From Thermoanaerobaculia bacterium (GTDB taxonomy: Bacteria; Acidobacteriota; Thermoanaerobaculia; Multivoradales; J023): a stretch of DNA of 64,000 bases. Positions within the stretch are counted from its first letter, which is position 1. Each line of letters begins with the position of its first letter. The translations under genes were made by a program, and so were the position numbers. This document shows positions 39,262 through 49,600 of the stretch, one piece after another. The notes below the pieces were generated by a model. That model searched no databases, was not told where the DNA came from, and saw only the letters and a list, made by a program, of their open reading frames with translations. The stretch covers positions 1-64,000 of the forward strand of contig JAUIJL010000002.1 of assembly GCA_030431255.1 (NCBI GenBank). Reading direction: 5' to 3'.

Positions 39262-39524
39262 CCCTTCCACAACCCAAGCCGGGAAAAGCGACCGCTCGGC
39301 AGGAGCGGCTGATCAGCCCTGCTCACATGGGATCGAAGCGCCGCCGATCTGAAGACCCGCTTTCGATTCGGAATCCATAGCTTCTCGTCCGTTAGTCCTC
39401 ACGAGCACTTTCGTGTACAATGAAGTTGTATCTTATCAACAATTTATTCTAAATGACTGGCCCATATTGGCGCTGAGCCGAAACCAGCACCGCGTCACAC
39501 GACGCGGCCTCCATGGAGATTCCT

Positions 39525-42500
39525 ATGTTGAGCCTAGCCCTCAGAGCAACAAGATCTATCCACAAAAAGCTCTCCCGAGGCGCCGTGTGCCGGCTTGTCG
39601 TGCCTGTCATCGCGATCTTTTGGATGGCCGGAGCGGCGGAAGCAGCGGACCTGCGGGTCCTTCTCACCGGCCTCGGCTCCGGTAGCGTCACATCCAATAT
39701 CACCGGCATCAGCTGTCCTACGGACTGCACCGAGACCTATGGCGCGTTCCAAACGGTCACCTTGACCGCCACACCCGCGACCGGATCCACCTTCGCGGGC
39801 TGGGACGGCGACTGCACCGGCACCGCCACGTGTGTCCTATCGATGGCCACGGAACGGGCGGTGCGGGCGAAATTCCAACTCTCGTCCCCCATCCCGACCC
39901 TGACCAGCTTCACGCCGGCCGGCATTCAATCCTTCCTGACCGCCAATCCCAGCGTGAATTCCGCGGCGCGGCTCGTCGCCGCCCTGCCCGTGGAATTCAA
40001 ACGAAATTGGGTGCTCATGTCCCGCTCGGAGAGCCTGCAAACCGGAACCGCAAAATACCCGCGAATTCTCTTGCCCAAAGCCGACGCCACCGCCGTCTTC
40101 ACCATCGGCCCCTCGACCGACCTTTCGTATCCGGGGGCCCATCCCGATGCGGTCGAGTACATGCAGTGGGATCCGGCGGAAAAGAACTTCCGCTTCCATG
40201 AAATCGTCTTGACCTCCATCCCGGCCATGGGCACCGTGCCCGCCCGCACGCGGGGCATCAAGGCCGACGACCTCAAATGCTCCAAATGCCATTCCACCCG
40301 CAACATAGAGAACTCGAGCCCTTTTCCGGGCACGTCCGGCATTCCCGCCGGCTTGGTAAAGGTGAAGAACAAACCCAATTGGGATACCTACGACAGCTGG
40401 ACCGGCATGCTGCCCCTCAACCGGGATCGCATCTACCAAGGCACCGTGGAAGCGGCGGCGTTCCGTAGAATCCTCAACCCGTGGACCTGGAGCTCGGAGC
40501 CCGCGGTTCGGGCGGTCATCGAGCAGCTGGAGCTGCAACCTCCCGGGATCCCCCCCGGCGACGCCATCACCCGCATCGTGGGTGGAGCCAACGACGGACA
40601 CGTCAATTTCGCCTTCGACGCCTCACCACCTGTGTTGATCGAGCCGCCACCGCCCACGGGCACCAGCGGCGCCATCTTTACCAACTACGCCTTCGACGGC
40701 ATGGCCGGCACCGGCACGGCCTCTGTGGTCGAGCGAGACAACGCCTTCATCACCCTACGCCACACCAACGTTCCCACCAGCATCGACGAAGGGCGCGGCG
40801 TCCGCTTATTCGATGCGCTCGGCGGTCTCGCGGGAACCCTGAATCAACAACGCGTGGCCGACGAGGTGGCGAGCCACCGTTTCGCCACGGGCAGCGTGCC
40901 GATCGACGTCCGACCGGTGGCCCTCGCCATCACCAAGAATTGTCTGACCATCAACACCACCTTGGACCAGGTGGATTCATTCTCTGGACCGGCTTTGACC
41001 GTGCCGAAGGCATTTTTCGACGCGCGCAACGGCATGACTATCAACGGTGTGTTCACCGATACGGAAACCCGGTCGGAGGACACGGTGCTGCGCAAAGCCG
41101 ATCTCCAGCTATTCAACCTGAACCGTTCCAGCGACTTCTACCTGGACTCGGCCGCCACCACCAACGGCTTGATCCAGGAATACGGCGCCTTCACCGACCC
41201 TAGCCAAGGGACCTCCACCGCTTTAGACAGGATTCGGCAGGAAGTCTTCCGTCGGGCCCTGGGGGGCTTCCCGGGCGACAGCACCGTCATGGGCGGGATC
41301 TACGTGGATCGCGAGCTCTATTCCGCCAATACGGCCAAGGTGGCCATGTATCGCTACTTCCTGGAGCCCTTGGGGGTCTCGGTGGACAAATGGTCCATGG
41401 GCGTGCGCGGCCGATCCCGCACTTATTCTTTTGCCGACATCTTCAATACCTACACGACCCAGCTACGGCTGGCCCTGGAAGCGGACCTCACCGCCGATCC
41501 GATCACGGGTCTCTCGAGCCCCTATTCCTGCAACGACCTGGTAACGGCCACCAACAATACTCTGTCGTCCGCCAACCTACCGGCCGCCGCCGATGTTCCC
41601 ACGTTCACCGACGTCCAGCGTATCTTCAACAAGAGCTGCATCGAATGTCACGGTGGCTTGGACTACCCGCCCTACTCCAACTACGGCACGTCCTTGGACC
41701 TATCCGAAGACGAGTCACCGCCCACCGGCGACACGCGCTTCACCCGGTCGTATACCAAGGCCGTCGCCCGCGCCGGCAGCCTCTCCGGACCGCTCTACAG
41801 CAAAATCACCAATACCAGCGAGAATTGCCCGTTCGGCATGATGCCCTGCGACGGACCGCCCCTGAGCAAAACGGATATCGAGACGATTCGCCGATGGATT
41901 GTCGGCAGCACACCGAGCACCGTGGGCGATCCCCACCTACGAACAGTCGACAACGTCTTCTACGACTTCCAGGCGGCCGGTGAATTCGTGCTCCTGCGCG
42001 ACGTGGGCTTCGAGCTACAGACCCGACAAACCGCGGTGGAGACCGCCGGACCTTTGGGGCCGGACGCCCACACAGGCCTGACCTCGTGCGTCAGCGTCAA
42101 CACCGCCGTGGCCACACGCCTCGGAACCCACAGGGTCACCTACCAGCCGGGGCTGAGCGGCGGATTTCCGGATCCCGCCGGCATGGAGCTCAGGATCGAC
42201 GGCAATCTCGTGCCCTTCGGATCGTGGACGACTCAGAACCTGTCGGGCGGTGGCCGAGTCCGCCTCCTAGGCAACGACGGATCCCTGCAAATGGAATCCC
42301 CGGGCGGCACGGTGGTGGTGGTCCATCCCCGCTGGTGGCATCACCACCAGATCTGGTTCCTGCAAATCAGCCTCCGGCAGGCCCGCGGCCATCAAGGCAT
42401 GATCGGCTCGATCGCCCCCGGCGGCTGGCTGCCGGCCCTACCCGACGGCACCGACGTGGGACCGCGTCCCGTACCCCTCAACGATCGATACGACGTGCTC

Positions 42501-43160
42501 TACCACCAGGTGGGAGACGCTTGGCGCGTCACCAATAGCACCTCCCTCTTCGACTACGGGTCGGGCACCTCGACGGCAACGTTCACCCTCCCCGAATGGC
42601 CGCTGGGTGAATCTCCACCGTCCTGCAAGATCCCCGAGCCCGTGCTCGGCTCACCGGTCACCGAAGCGCCGGCCCCCATCGCCATGGCCGATGCCCAACA
42701 GATCTGCCAACAGCTGGTGCTCGACATCAACCGGATCCACTGTGCCCAAGACTTGGCCATCACCGGCGCCGAGGAATTTGTCGAGGCCTATGCGTGGATC
42801 GAGAAGATCATGCTCAACGAGCCGCCGGCCATTCCGGTGCTGCTCTTCCCCCTCGAGGTCGAGAATCAGCTGCAGGAGCTGCCCGTTGAGTTGGCGTGGC
42901 AGCTCGGCCAGGAAGAGCCGCAGGAAGGGGAGGAGCTCACCCACCGTCTGTGCGTGTGGAACGAGCAGGAAGACCTCACCTTCAACCATTGCATCGAGGT
43001 GTGGGACACCGTCGCGCTCTGGCCGGATATGTTCGAGGACGCCCAGTATCCCGAAACCGACGAGACAGAGCTCGGCAAAGCCTATTTCTGGAAGGTCATC
43101 ACCGAAGACGAGCTGGGTGCCGTCGCCGAGAGCGAAACCCGGCGATTCGAGATCCACTGA
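39525..43160 (+). CDS. Secreted protein with InlB-type repeat, two haem motifs and von Willebrand D domain
   Basis: The ATG at 39525, rather than 39513, is preceded by GGAG, giving 1211 aa with a signal peptide (VVPVIAIFWMAGAAEAA). Next comes a divergent InlB/bacterial-repeat-like module (GSGSVTSNITGISCPTDC, FAGWDGDCTGTATC). Single haem motifs are CSKCH (near residue 250) and CIECH (near residue 705, FNKSCIECHGG). A vWD domain starts near DPHLRTVDNVFYDFQAAGEFVLLRD. The C-terminal region is acidic and ends RRFEIH. It has no known enzymatic signature. Haem plus vWD in one chain is uncommon, and a role in extracellular redox or surface adhesion is only a guess. Confidence 0.82.
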   Translation: MLSLALRATRSIHKKLSRGAVCRLVVPVIAIFWMAGAAEAADLRVLLTGLGSGSVTSNITGISCPTDCTETYGAFQTVTLTATPATGSTFAGWDGDCTGTATCVLSMATERAVRAKFQLSSPIPTLTSFTPAGIQSFLTANPSVNSAARLVAALPVEFKRNWVLMSRSESLQTGTAKYPRILLPKADATAVFTIGPSTDLSYPGAHPDAVEYMQWDPAEKNFRFHEIVLTSIPAMGTVPARTRGIKADDLKCSKCHSTRNIENSSPFPGTSGIPAGLVKVKNKPNWDTYDSWTGMLPLNRDRIYQGTVEAAAFRRILNPWTWSSEPAVRAVIEQLELQPPGIPPGDAITRIVGGANDGHVNFAFDASPPVLIEPPPPTGTSGAIFTNYAFDGMAGTGTASVVERDNAFITLRHTNVPTSIDEGRGVRLFDALGGLAGTLNQQRVADEVASHRFATGSVPIDVRPVALAITKNCLTINTTLDQVDSFSGPALTVPKAFFDARNGMTINGVFTDTETRSEDTVLRKADLQLFNLNRSSDFYLDSAATTNGLIQEYGAFTDPSQGTSTALDRIRQEVFRRALGGFPGDSTVMGGIYVDRELYSANTAKVAMYRYFLEPLGVSVDKWSMGVRGRSRTYSFADIFNTYTTQLRLALEADLTADPITGLSSPYSCNDLVTATNNTLSSANLPAAADVPTFTDVQRIFNKSCIECHGGLDYPPYSNYGTSLDLSEDESPPTGDTRFTRSYTKAVARAGSLSGPLYSKITNTSENCPFGMMPCDGPPLSKTDIETIRRWIVGSTPSTVGDPHLRTVDNVFYDFQAAGEFVLLRDVGFELQTRQTAVETAGPLGPDAHTGLTSCVSVNTAVATRLGTHRVTYQPGLSGGFPDPAGMELRIDGNLVPFGSWTTQNLSGGGRVRLLGNDGSLQMESPGGTVVVVHPRWWHHHQIWFLQISLRQARGHQGMIGSIAPGGWLPALPDGTDVGPRPVPLNDRYDVLYHQVGDAWRVTNSTSLFDYGSGTSTATFTLPEWPLGESPPSCKIPEPVLGSPVTEAPAPIAMADAQQICQQLVLDINRIHCAQDLAITGAEEFVEAYAWIEKIMLNEPPAIPVLLFPLEVENQLQELPVELAWQLGQEEPQEGEELTHRLCVWNEQEDLTFNHCIEVWDTVALWPDMFEDAQYPETDETELGKAYFWKVITEDELGAVAESETRRFEIH

Positions 43161-43180
43161 GGACCGATAGCCTAAAAAGC

Positions 43181-43217
43181 GAGGGTAGGGCGGGGTTAGA
43201 TCCTCCGCCCTACCCTC
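43181..43217. terminator. Perfect 13-bp hairpin downstream of the vWD gene
   Basis: Arms GAGGGTAGGGCGG and CCGCCCTACCCTC around 11 bases. No T-run follows, so it may be a factor-dependent or mRNA-stabilising structure or a relic of the GTAGGGGCGA repeat family seen at 58712. Confidence 0.7.
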
Positions 43218-43251
43218 CGGGGACCATGACTGGAGTGGATCGAGCCCCTGT

Positions 43252-43388
43252 CCATCAATTACCCATCAATCAAAAAATTAGCATACCAGGAAGCTTCCAA
43301 ACCGCTGAAAGCTAGACACTTACGAATTCACCCAAGTCCTGAGCTGAGCGAATTTTGGCCTCGCCATCAAGTACCCATCAACTAAAAA
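43252..43388 (+). repeat. Direct repeat pair near the restriction island boundary
   Basis: CCATCAATTACCCATCAA (from 43252) and CCATCAAGTACCCATCAA (from 43364), each followed by an A-run (22 of 25 positions match over the whole unit). They are separated by 112 bp and lie between the vWD gene and the Mrr-like remnant. Confidence 0.6.
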
Positions 43389-43444
43389 CCGGCCAGGGTG
43401 GCCATTGGCCGACCAACCATCAAGGCCCAATGGTCGACAACAGC

Positions 43445-43603
43445 TCACCCTGGAGGCTCAGGAGATTCCACAAAATCCCCGGGACGGATGGACCACAGCT
43501 CCAGGTTGCGCTTCTCCACGCCGATGCCATGCTCGATGAGCAGCTTCACGAGAGTTCTGCCGTATATGAGGGCAATGGGAGCGGCTCCGCGGCCGAAGGC
43601 CAT
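43445..43603 (-). pseudogene. Remnant of an Mrr-type restriction endonuclease C-terminus
   Basis: A 52-codon minus-strand frame, just beyond the hsdS stop codon, reads APIALIYGRTLVKLLIEHGI, then GVEKRNLELWSIRPGDF. This matches the C-terminal end of Mrr catalytic domains (pattern I-x-LIDG-x-x-L-x-x-LMI-x-x-x-x-GV). The nuclease active site lies further N-terminal and is absent. The open frame begins inside or just before the end of hsdS, so only a fragment of the original gene remains. It is too short to be a working enzyme. Confidence 0.7.
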
Positions 43604-43610
43604 TCCCGCA

Positions 43611-45176
43611 TCAAGACGCCACGGCTTTCTTCTTGCGACGGCGGGCCGGTTTCTTGGGGGACGCGGCCTCGCGCTCGCGGCGGATGCGCTCGATGAGGTC
43701 GGCGGCGGGCTCGTCGTTGGGGTCTTGGGGGACTAGCTTGCCTTGGAAGGCTTTTTGGAGGATGGCGTTGTTCAAGTCGGAGCCTTTGCGGGTTACCCTC
43801 TTTGCCAGAGTCTCTAGGATCCGCGCTTGACCTAAGTTGGCGCTGCATTTTCGGGCTATTTCAACCTGCTCAGGAAGTGACGGTATAGGTAAGATAATGC
43901 TCCGGATATCCCCCTGACTGATCTTGTAAATGCCTGCAGTTGTTTTGGCCCTGCTTTCAATCTGCAGTCTGATCACATCAGAGTTCCAAAGTGTTGCGAC
44001 AAAACTAAGATCTAGTTGAGCGGGTGGGAATCTCAAACGGATCATCGTATCGGGAAACGCAGCTTCCTTCAAAGGAGCCTGAACCAACCCTCCTATTCCC
44101 ACTAGTTTCCTGGACCCGTTTCCCCTCGACACTAGAAAATCCCCTGACTTCACGAGGTATCTCTGCGCCTCGTCCTCAGTCCATGCACCTGGTTTCCATT
44201 CCTCGAGGTCGATTGACGCATTCTTAATCGCGGTTAGACGGAGAACTGGGAATCCATCTTCGCGAGTCCTCACGGATCGGCCGTTCAGCAATGGCTCCAC
44301 AACTCCCTGATCAACGGTGGCCCACACCCAACCAGACGGAAGCTCTGGAAGCTCGGACGTGTCCGGTGGGGCGGGTTCCTTGTATTTCGCCTTCCACTTG
44401 TCGTTCTTGGGGACCTTGCCCTTGGCCTCCATCTTGGCCAGCTCGGCCTCTTCCCAACGGCGCCGACGCTCAACGCGGATCCGTTCGAGCAGCTCGGAGG
44501 CGGGCTCTACGTCGGGATTCTGGGCTCGCCAGTCGGCGGTCAGGTCGCCGCGGAAGGCGGCGGCGAGCACGGATTGGCGGAACTTCTCGAGCAGGGGTGG
44601 GACGGCTTCCAGGGCTTCTCGGGCGCGTCGGCTGCGGTCTTGGAGCGCTTCGATCTTGGCGACGATGCGTCGTTGCTCGTTCTGAGGAGCTAAAGGGACA
44701 GGCAACGCTTTCAGCGTCTTACCGTTGATCTTCGGCATGTTGCCAGCGATACCAGTTGCCTTAAGACGAAAAAATGCCCGCGCATATCTAGAGTTTAGGA
44801 AACGCCAGATAAAGACTCGGGCGGTTGGGTCTTTGATTCGGATTCGCATCATCAGATCCGGATAGATAAAAGGTCTCGTCTCTCCGGTGAAGATCGCAGC
44901 AGCACCGAGATATTCAAGGGTATTCGCTCTTTGGACAAGCAGATCTCCGTCTTGAAGCCAGTACTTTGAGTCGCTTGCGACAGACTCATAGAGCCGCTTT
45001 GTCGAGTGCGGAGCAATTATCAGATGTCCCGAGGTTGTAGCAGTTAGCTTGAGACTCCAAGTTCCCTTGGCATCGGGTCCGGACCTTGGCGAATATCCGT
45101 TGGTGGGTCCCTCGTCGATCAATTCACCTAGCGTGGTCAAGGCCCAGTCCTCTGGGAGTGATTCCGGAAAGCTCAA
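43611..45176 (-). CDS. hsdS: Type I restriction-modification specificity subunit HsdS
   Basis: 521 aa from a TTG that overlaps the hsdM stop (TTGA). The frame extends further upstream only as a shadow of hsdM. Two target-recognition domains are each followed by a helical spacer: PLAPQNEQRRIVAKIEALQDRSRRA after the first, and PIPSLPEQVEIARKCSANL after the second. The central conserved part carries LPELPSGWVWATVDQ. The subunit tells the complex which split DNA sequence to bind. The recognition sequence cannot be read from the protein. The recognition domains look more AT-rich than the conserved parts. The C-terminus is Lys/Arg-rich (PKKPARRRKKKAVAS). Confidence 0.93.
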   Translation of the reverse strand: MSFPESLPEDWALTTLGELIDEGPTNGYSPRSGPDAKGTWSLKLTATTSGHLIIAPHSTKRLYESVASDSKYWLQDGDLLVQRANTLEYLGAAAIFTGETRPFIYPDLMMRIRIKDPTARVFIWRFLNSRYARAFFRLKATGIAGNMPKINGKTLKALPVPLAPQNEQRRIVAKIEALQDRSRRAREALEAVPPLLEKFRQSVLAAAFRGDLTADWRAQNPDVEPASELLERIRVERRRRWEEAELAKMEAKGKVPKNDKWKAKYKEPAPPDTSELPELPSGWVWATVDQGVVEPLLNGRSVRTREDGFPVLRLTAIKNASIDLEEWKPGAWTEDEAQRYLVKSGDFLVSRGNGSRKLVGIGGLVQAPLKEAAFPDTMIRLRFPPAQLDLSFVATLWNSDVIRLQIESRAKTTAGIYKISQGDIRSIILPIPSLPEQVEIARKCSANLGQARILETLAKRVTRKGSDLNNAILQKAFQGKLVPQDPNDEPAADLIERIRREREAASPKKPARRRKKKAVAS

Positions 45177-46621
45177 CCCACCGCCTCCGACGCATCCGGC
45201 TCGGAAAGCACCGCCTGCAATGCTTCCATCTCCGTCATGGCGATCCGCAGATGCTCCAGGATCTCCGCGGCGATCTCTTCGGGCTCTGGAAGGTCGTCCC
45301 CGCGCTCGATGCTTTCGTCTTGAAGCCAGGAGATATCGAGATTGTCGTCCCGCTTGGCGATGTCGGCCCGGCTGTAGGCGCGGAACCGCCCGTCTTCGCC
45401 TGGGTCCTGCCGGGGGCTTCCACCGTTGGGATCGGTGCCGTAGGCCGCTTCGAACTCGGCGAAGTGCTCTCGCGTGAGCGGATTCCGCTTGCCGAAGCTC
45501 GGCATGTTGGTGCGCAGGTCGTAAATCCACACGGTTTCCGTGTTGCCCTTGTCCCGATCCGCCGGCCCCCGCTGGAAAAAGAGCACATTGGTCTTCACGC
45601 CCTGGGCGTAGAAGATGCCCGTGGGCAGGCGCAAGATCGTGTGCAGGTTGCATTTATCCATCAGGTCGGCGCGAATCTCCCGACCCACGCCGTCCTCGAA
45701 GAGCACGTTATCCGGCAACACCACGGCCGCCCGACCGCCCGGTTTCAAACCGCGATACACGTGCTGCAAAAACGCCAGCTGCTTGTTGCTGGTGGCAAAG
45801 GTGAAATCGTCGCGCGTGGGCCGCCCGCCCCCCTTTTTGGTGCCGAAGGGCGGATTGGTCAGGATCAAGTCCACCGGCGGCAGGCGCGCGCCCAAAGGCG
45901 ACAGGCTGTCGCCGAGCAGGATGTCACCCTCGATGTTGTGCAAAAGCGTATTCATCAAGCACAGGCGATGGGCGCTCGGCACCAGCTCCACGCCACAGAA
46001 CGCCTCTTTGCGCTGGAAAACCTGCTTTTCCGTTTTGAGCTCGAAGAGGTCCGTGGTGCGCTCCTTGATGTAGCGATCCGCCGAAATCAAGAAACCACCC
46101 ATACCGCACGCCGGATCCTGCACCAGCTCGCCGGCTCGGGGCTGCATCAACGCCACCATGCAATCGATCAACACCCGCGGCGTGAAGTATTGCCCGGCAC
46201 CGCTCTTCTTCTCCGCCGCGTTTTTCTCCAGGAGCCCCTCGTACATGTCACCCAGATCTTCTTTGTCGGTGCTGTACCAATCGAGCCCGTGGATATCGTC
46301 GACCAATTTCTTCAGGTTGCGCGGCTGCCGTAACGAGGTGGAGGCGTCGGCAAAAACCGCTTGCACCCGTCCTTCAGTTTCGGTGCCGAGGTGCAGCAAA
46401 AGCTGCCGATAAAAGGTCAGCTGCTCAATTCCGTCCTTCGACTCCAGGTCCGCCCAGCGGTAGCCCTCGGGCAGCTGGGATTCTCTGCCGGTCTCCGCTG
46501 CCATCTTGAGAAAGAGCAGCCAGGTCAGCTCAGTGACGTAATCCTGGTAGGTGATGCCGTCGTCCCGCAGGACGTGGCAGAGGGCCCAGAGCTTCTGGAC
46601 GATGTCGTGGGTCGTGGACAT
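45173..46621 (-). CDS. hsdM: Type I restriction-modification N6-adenine methyltransferase HsdM
   Basis: 482 aa, ATG with AGGATC upstream. The N-terminal helical domain (HDIVQKLWALCHVLRDDG) is followed by the SAM-binding motif I DPACGMGGFLIS and catalytic motif IV NPPFGT. The segment GQYFTPRVLIDCM is typical. The protein methylates adenine in the HsdS target and is needed for both modification and cleavage. It ends SEPDASEAVG and overlaps hsdS by 4 bp, so the two are coupled. It is 71 bp behind hsdR. Confidence 0.97.
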   Translation of the reverse strand: MSTTHDIVQKLWALCHVLRDDGITYQDYVTELTWLLFLKMAAETGRESQLPEGYRWADLESKDGIEQLTFYRQLLLHLGTETEGRVQAVFADASTSLRQPRNLKKLVDDIHGLDWYSTDKEDLGDMYEGLLEKNAAEKKSGAGQYFTPRVLIDCMVALMQPRAGELVQDPACGMGGFLISADRYIKERTTDLFELKTEKQVFQRKEAFCGVELVPSAHRLCLMNTLLHNIEGDILLGDSLSPLGARLPPVDLILTNPPFGTKKGGGRPTRDDFTFATSNKQLAFLQHVYRGLKPGGRAAVVLPDNVLFEDGVGREIRADLMDKCNLHTILRLPTGIFYAQGVKTNVLFFQRGPADRDKGNTETVWIYDLRTNMPSFGKRNPLTREHFAEFEAAYGTDPNGGSPRQDPGEDGRFRAYSRADIAKRDDNLDISWLQDESIERGDDLPEPEEIAAEILEHLRIAMTEMEALQAVLSEPDASEAVG

Positions 46622-46692
46622 GTTGAGATCCTATGAGAAACAGAAAAAAACGGGCGACGGCGGGGCTACCCCCTTCCCGCTTCCCGGCCGGC

Positions 46693-49600
46693 CTACGCTG
46701 AGTCGTGCCAGATCTCCTCGTGGAGATCGCCGAGCACCTCGTCGATTCGGCCGCCGAAGATGTGGTTCAGTCGATCGTAGCCGCCGCCCATGGCACGGAA
46801 CTGCCCCTGGTCGAGCGCTTCGCGATCTACCACCGTCTCCTGGACGAGCTGCTTGCCGATGCGCTCCAGCCACTGACGCTGAGCCGGTTTCCAGGAATCC
46901 CGGGCGAGAATCGCTCGCACGGCGCGGTCGACCCGCCGGTCGTAGGGTTCTAGGGGCGTGCCCAGGGCGCGCTGGCGAATATACCCGATGATCGAGGCGG
47001 CAATATCCTGGTTCGTCGATTCGCGATAGGCGGTGCGCAGGGCGGCCTCGTTGAAGCCTTTTCGGTCGAGGGCCAGCTTGAGCTCTTTGAGCTGATGCCG
47101 AGTCAGCTCCCTGGGTCGAGTCATGACGATTTTGAGAGCCTCGATCTCGTTCACGTGCTCGTCGAGGAAGCGGCCGAACGAATCGAGGTAGTCCTCGGGA
47201 CGACCCGCTCCTTCCCCATAACCCCTTTGGATCGCGCGGACCTTATCGGGGTGATGCGAGATGAGCTGCTTGCGCGTGAGCGAGGGGACTTTGGTGTCGA
47301 GCAGCTCGACCAGGGGTTTGTGCATGGAGAAATAGATCACCGCTGCTTTGGCGTCTCCACCCTTGAGCTTCTCGATCAGCTCCGAAGGCGTGCACCCGGC
47401 CACGGTTTCGAAGGCCTCGGGCCACGAGCGTTCCAAGACTTTGCGTTTGCGTTGGAGCTTGGCCACCAATTGATCCTTCACCAAGCTCAGGGAAACCGGA
47501 TCCTCCAAGCTGAGCAGCTCGCCCACCAATTGCTCGAACGTGAAGCTCGGATCCTGCACCACGGGTTTCATGTCGGTGTGGTCTTTGAGGGTTTGGTAGA
47601 GACCCACGGCATCGTAGATGTAGAAATACTCTTTGTCGCGATCGCCGTAGAGCCCCTCGCAAAGGCGGGTGGCGCGTCCCATCATTTGCTCGTAAAGAAT
47701 GCGACTCTTGACCCGGCGCAGGAACACGATGTGGACGATCTCGGGCACGTCGATACCCGTGGTCAGATAGTCGACGGTGACCGCCACAGAGGGTAGGCGC
47801 TCGTTCTTAAAACGCCGGAAGGCTTGGGACGGCTTGTCGGTGTAGCCGGTGATCTTGCGGACGGCGTCGTCTTCCACCGAGCCGTAGAGGTCGGCAAAGG
47901 CTTCTTTGAGCAGCCGCACCACCATGTCCGCGTGGCTGTCGGTGACGCAGAAAATGAGGGTTTTGCCCGGAAGGCTCGGATCGATGTGCTCCGCCAAAGC
48001 ACTGCAAATCGCTCGATTGAAGGGCTCGGTGATCACCCGCTTGTTGAAGGACTCGATCTCCAGGTGGAGCTCGTCCGGGGTTTCGAAAAGCTCGATCTGG
48101 TTCTCCACCGGGTCGAAGGTCTCGACTGTGTCGCCGGCTTTCCACAGGATGCCGTCGATAGCGAGGCCCGTGCGCAGCTGGATCGGCGGCTCGTGGTCCA
48201 CCAAGTAGCCGTCGACCACAGCGCGGCGATAGCTGTAGTTGACGATCGGCTTGCCGAAAATCTCGCTGGTGTGCAGAGCCGGCGTGGCGGTGAGCCCGAT
48301 TTTCACCGCGTCGAAATAGTCCAGGACCCGACGATATTTCGAAATGTAGTCGGCTTCGTCGCGGAAGGTCAGCTCTTGCTCACCCAGCTCCCGGTCGAGG
48401 GTATAACCACGGTGGCATTCGTCCACCACCAGGCAGTCGAAGGAATCCACTGTAAACACGCCGTCATCGGAGTAGAGGATGCGCTGAACCATGCTCTGGA
48501 TGGTGGCGATTTGCAGCTTGGTGCCGGTCTCAGGCACGAGATCGGCGAGGGCTTTGATGTCGTAGATCTCGTGAAAACTCTTTTGGTTCTCCAGGCGCAC
48601 ATCTTGGAGCGCTTCGGACGCCTGATCCCCCAACGTACGACGATCCACCAGGAAGAGCACCCGACGGAAGCGCTTGGCTTTGATCAAGCGGTAGATCAAT
48701 CCGATGCAGGTTCGGGTTTTGCCCGTGCCGGTAGCCATGGCCAGCAAGATTTCGCGCTTTCCCTCGGCGATAGCCTGCTCGACGCTACGCACGGCATCGT
48801 GCTGGTAGCTGCGCAAGGGCAGGTAGTCCGAGGGAGACTGTGCCAAGAGCTGATCGGCGGCGGCCACATCTTGTCGCAGCATGGCGAGCAAGTCGTCGGG
48901 ACTAGCCCAACCGTCGCGAGCACGAGCGTGGTGAGTGGGTCGACGTGCGTCTAAAAACCACACACCGCTGTATTCTTTGAGCTGCCGCAAAAAGGGCCGG
49001 CCATTGGTGGAAAAGAGAAATGGAATGTTGTAACCCTGCCATGGGCCACCGGCAGGCGGCTCCTCATCGTCGCCGAACGCGTACCCGCGGCTGTAGCGTT
49101 TGGATTGCTCGATGGCGCCGGCCACGTTACGACGCTCCCGCTTGGCTTCCACCACGGCGATCGGGGTCAGGCCGTAGAAGAGCACGTAATCTGCCGGACC
49201 GGCTGCGGTGGGCCACTCGGCGATGGCCCGGGCGCGCCCTTTGACCGGACGCGCGCCTTTACCGTGGCGCAGCTCTTGGGAGTCCACCTCCCAGCCCGCG
49301 GCACGCAGCTGCTCGTCGATCAGGTGGCGAGTTTCGTCTTCGCTCGGATCGTATTTCGCGGTGGCCGCGATGGCTCGCTTGACGACAGCTTCCCGGGTAT
49401 CGGCATCCGCGAGCTCGGCGGCGTCGGCCTGGGCAGAGAGCTCGGCCTGGAAGCGATCACTCTCGTCGGTGAAGCGATGCTCCACCTCGGTCGCAAGCTC
49501 CAAGGCGATGGCTGCTTCCTCCTCGGCGGCAGCAGCCCGCGCTTCGGCCAACCGCCGCAGCTCGGTCTCCAGCTGCGCTCGCTCTGCGTCAACTTTCGCC

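Noticed and set aside
44990-45653. N-terminal extension of HsdS to position 45653
   Set aside because: The extension is hsdM read in another frame; the TTG overlapping the hsdM stop fits normal type I operons.
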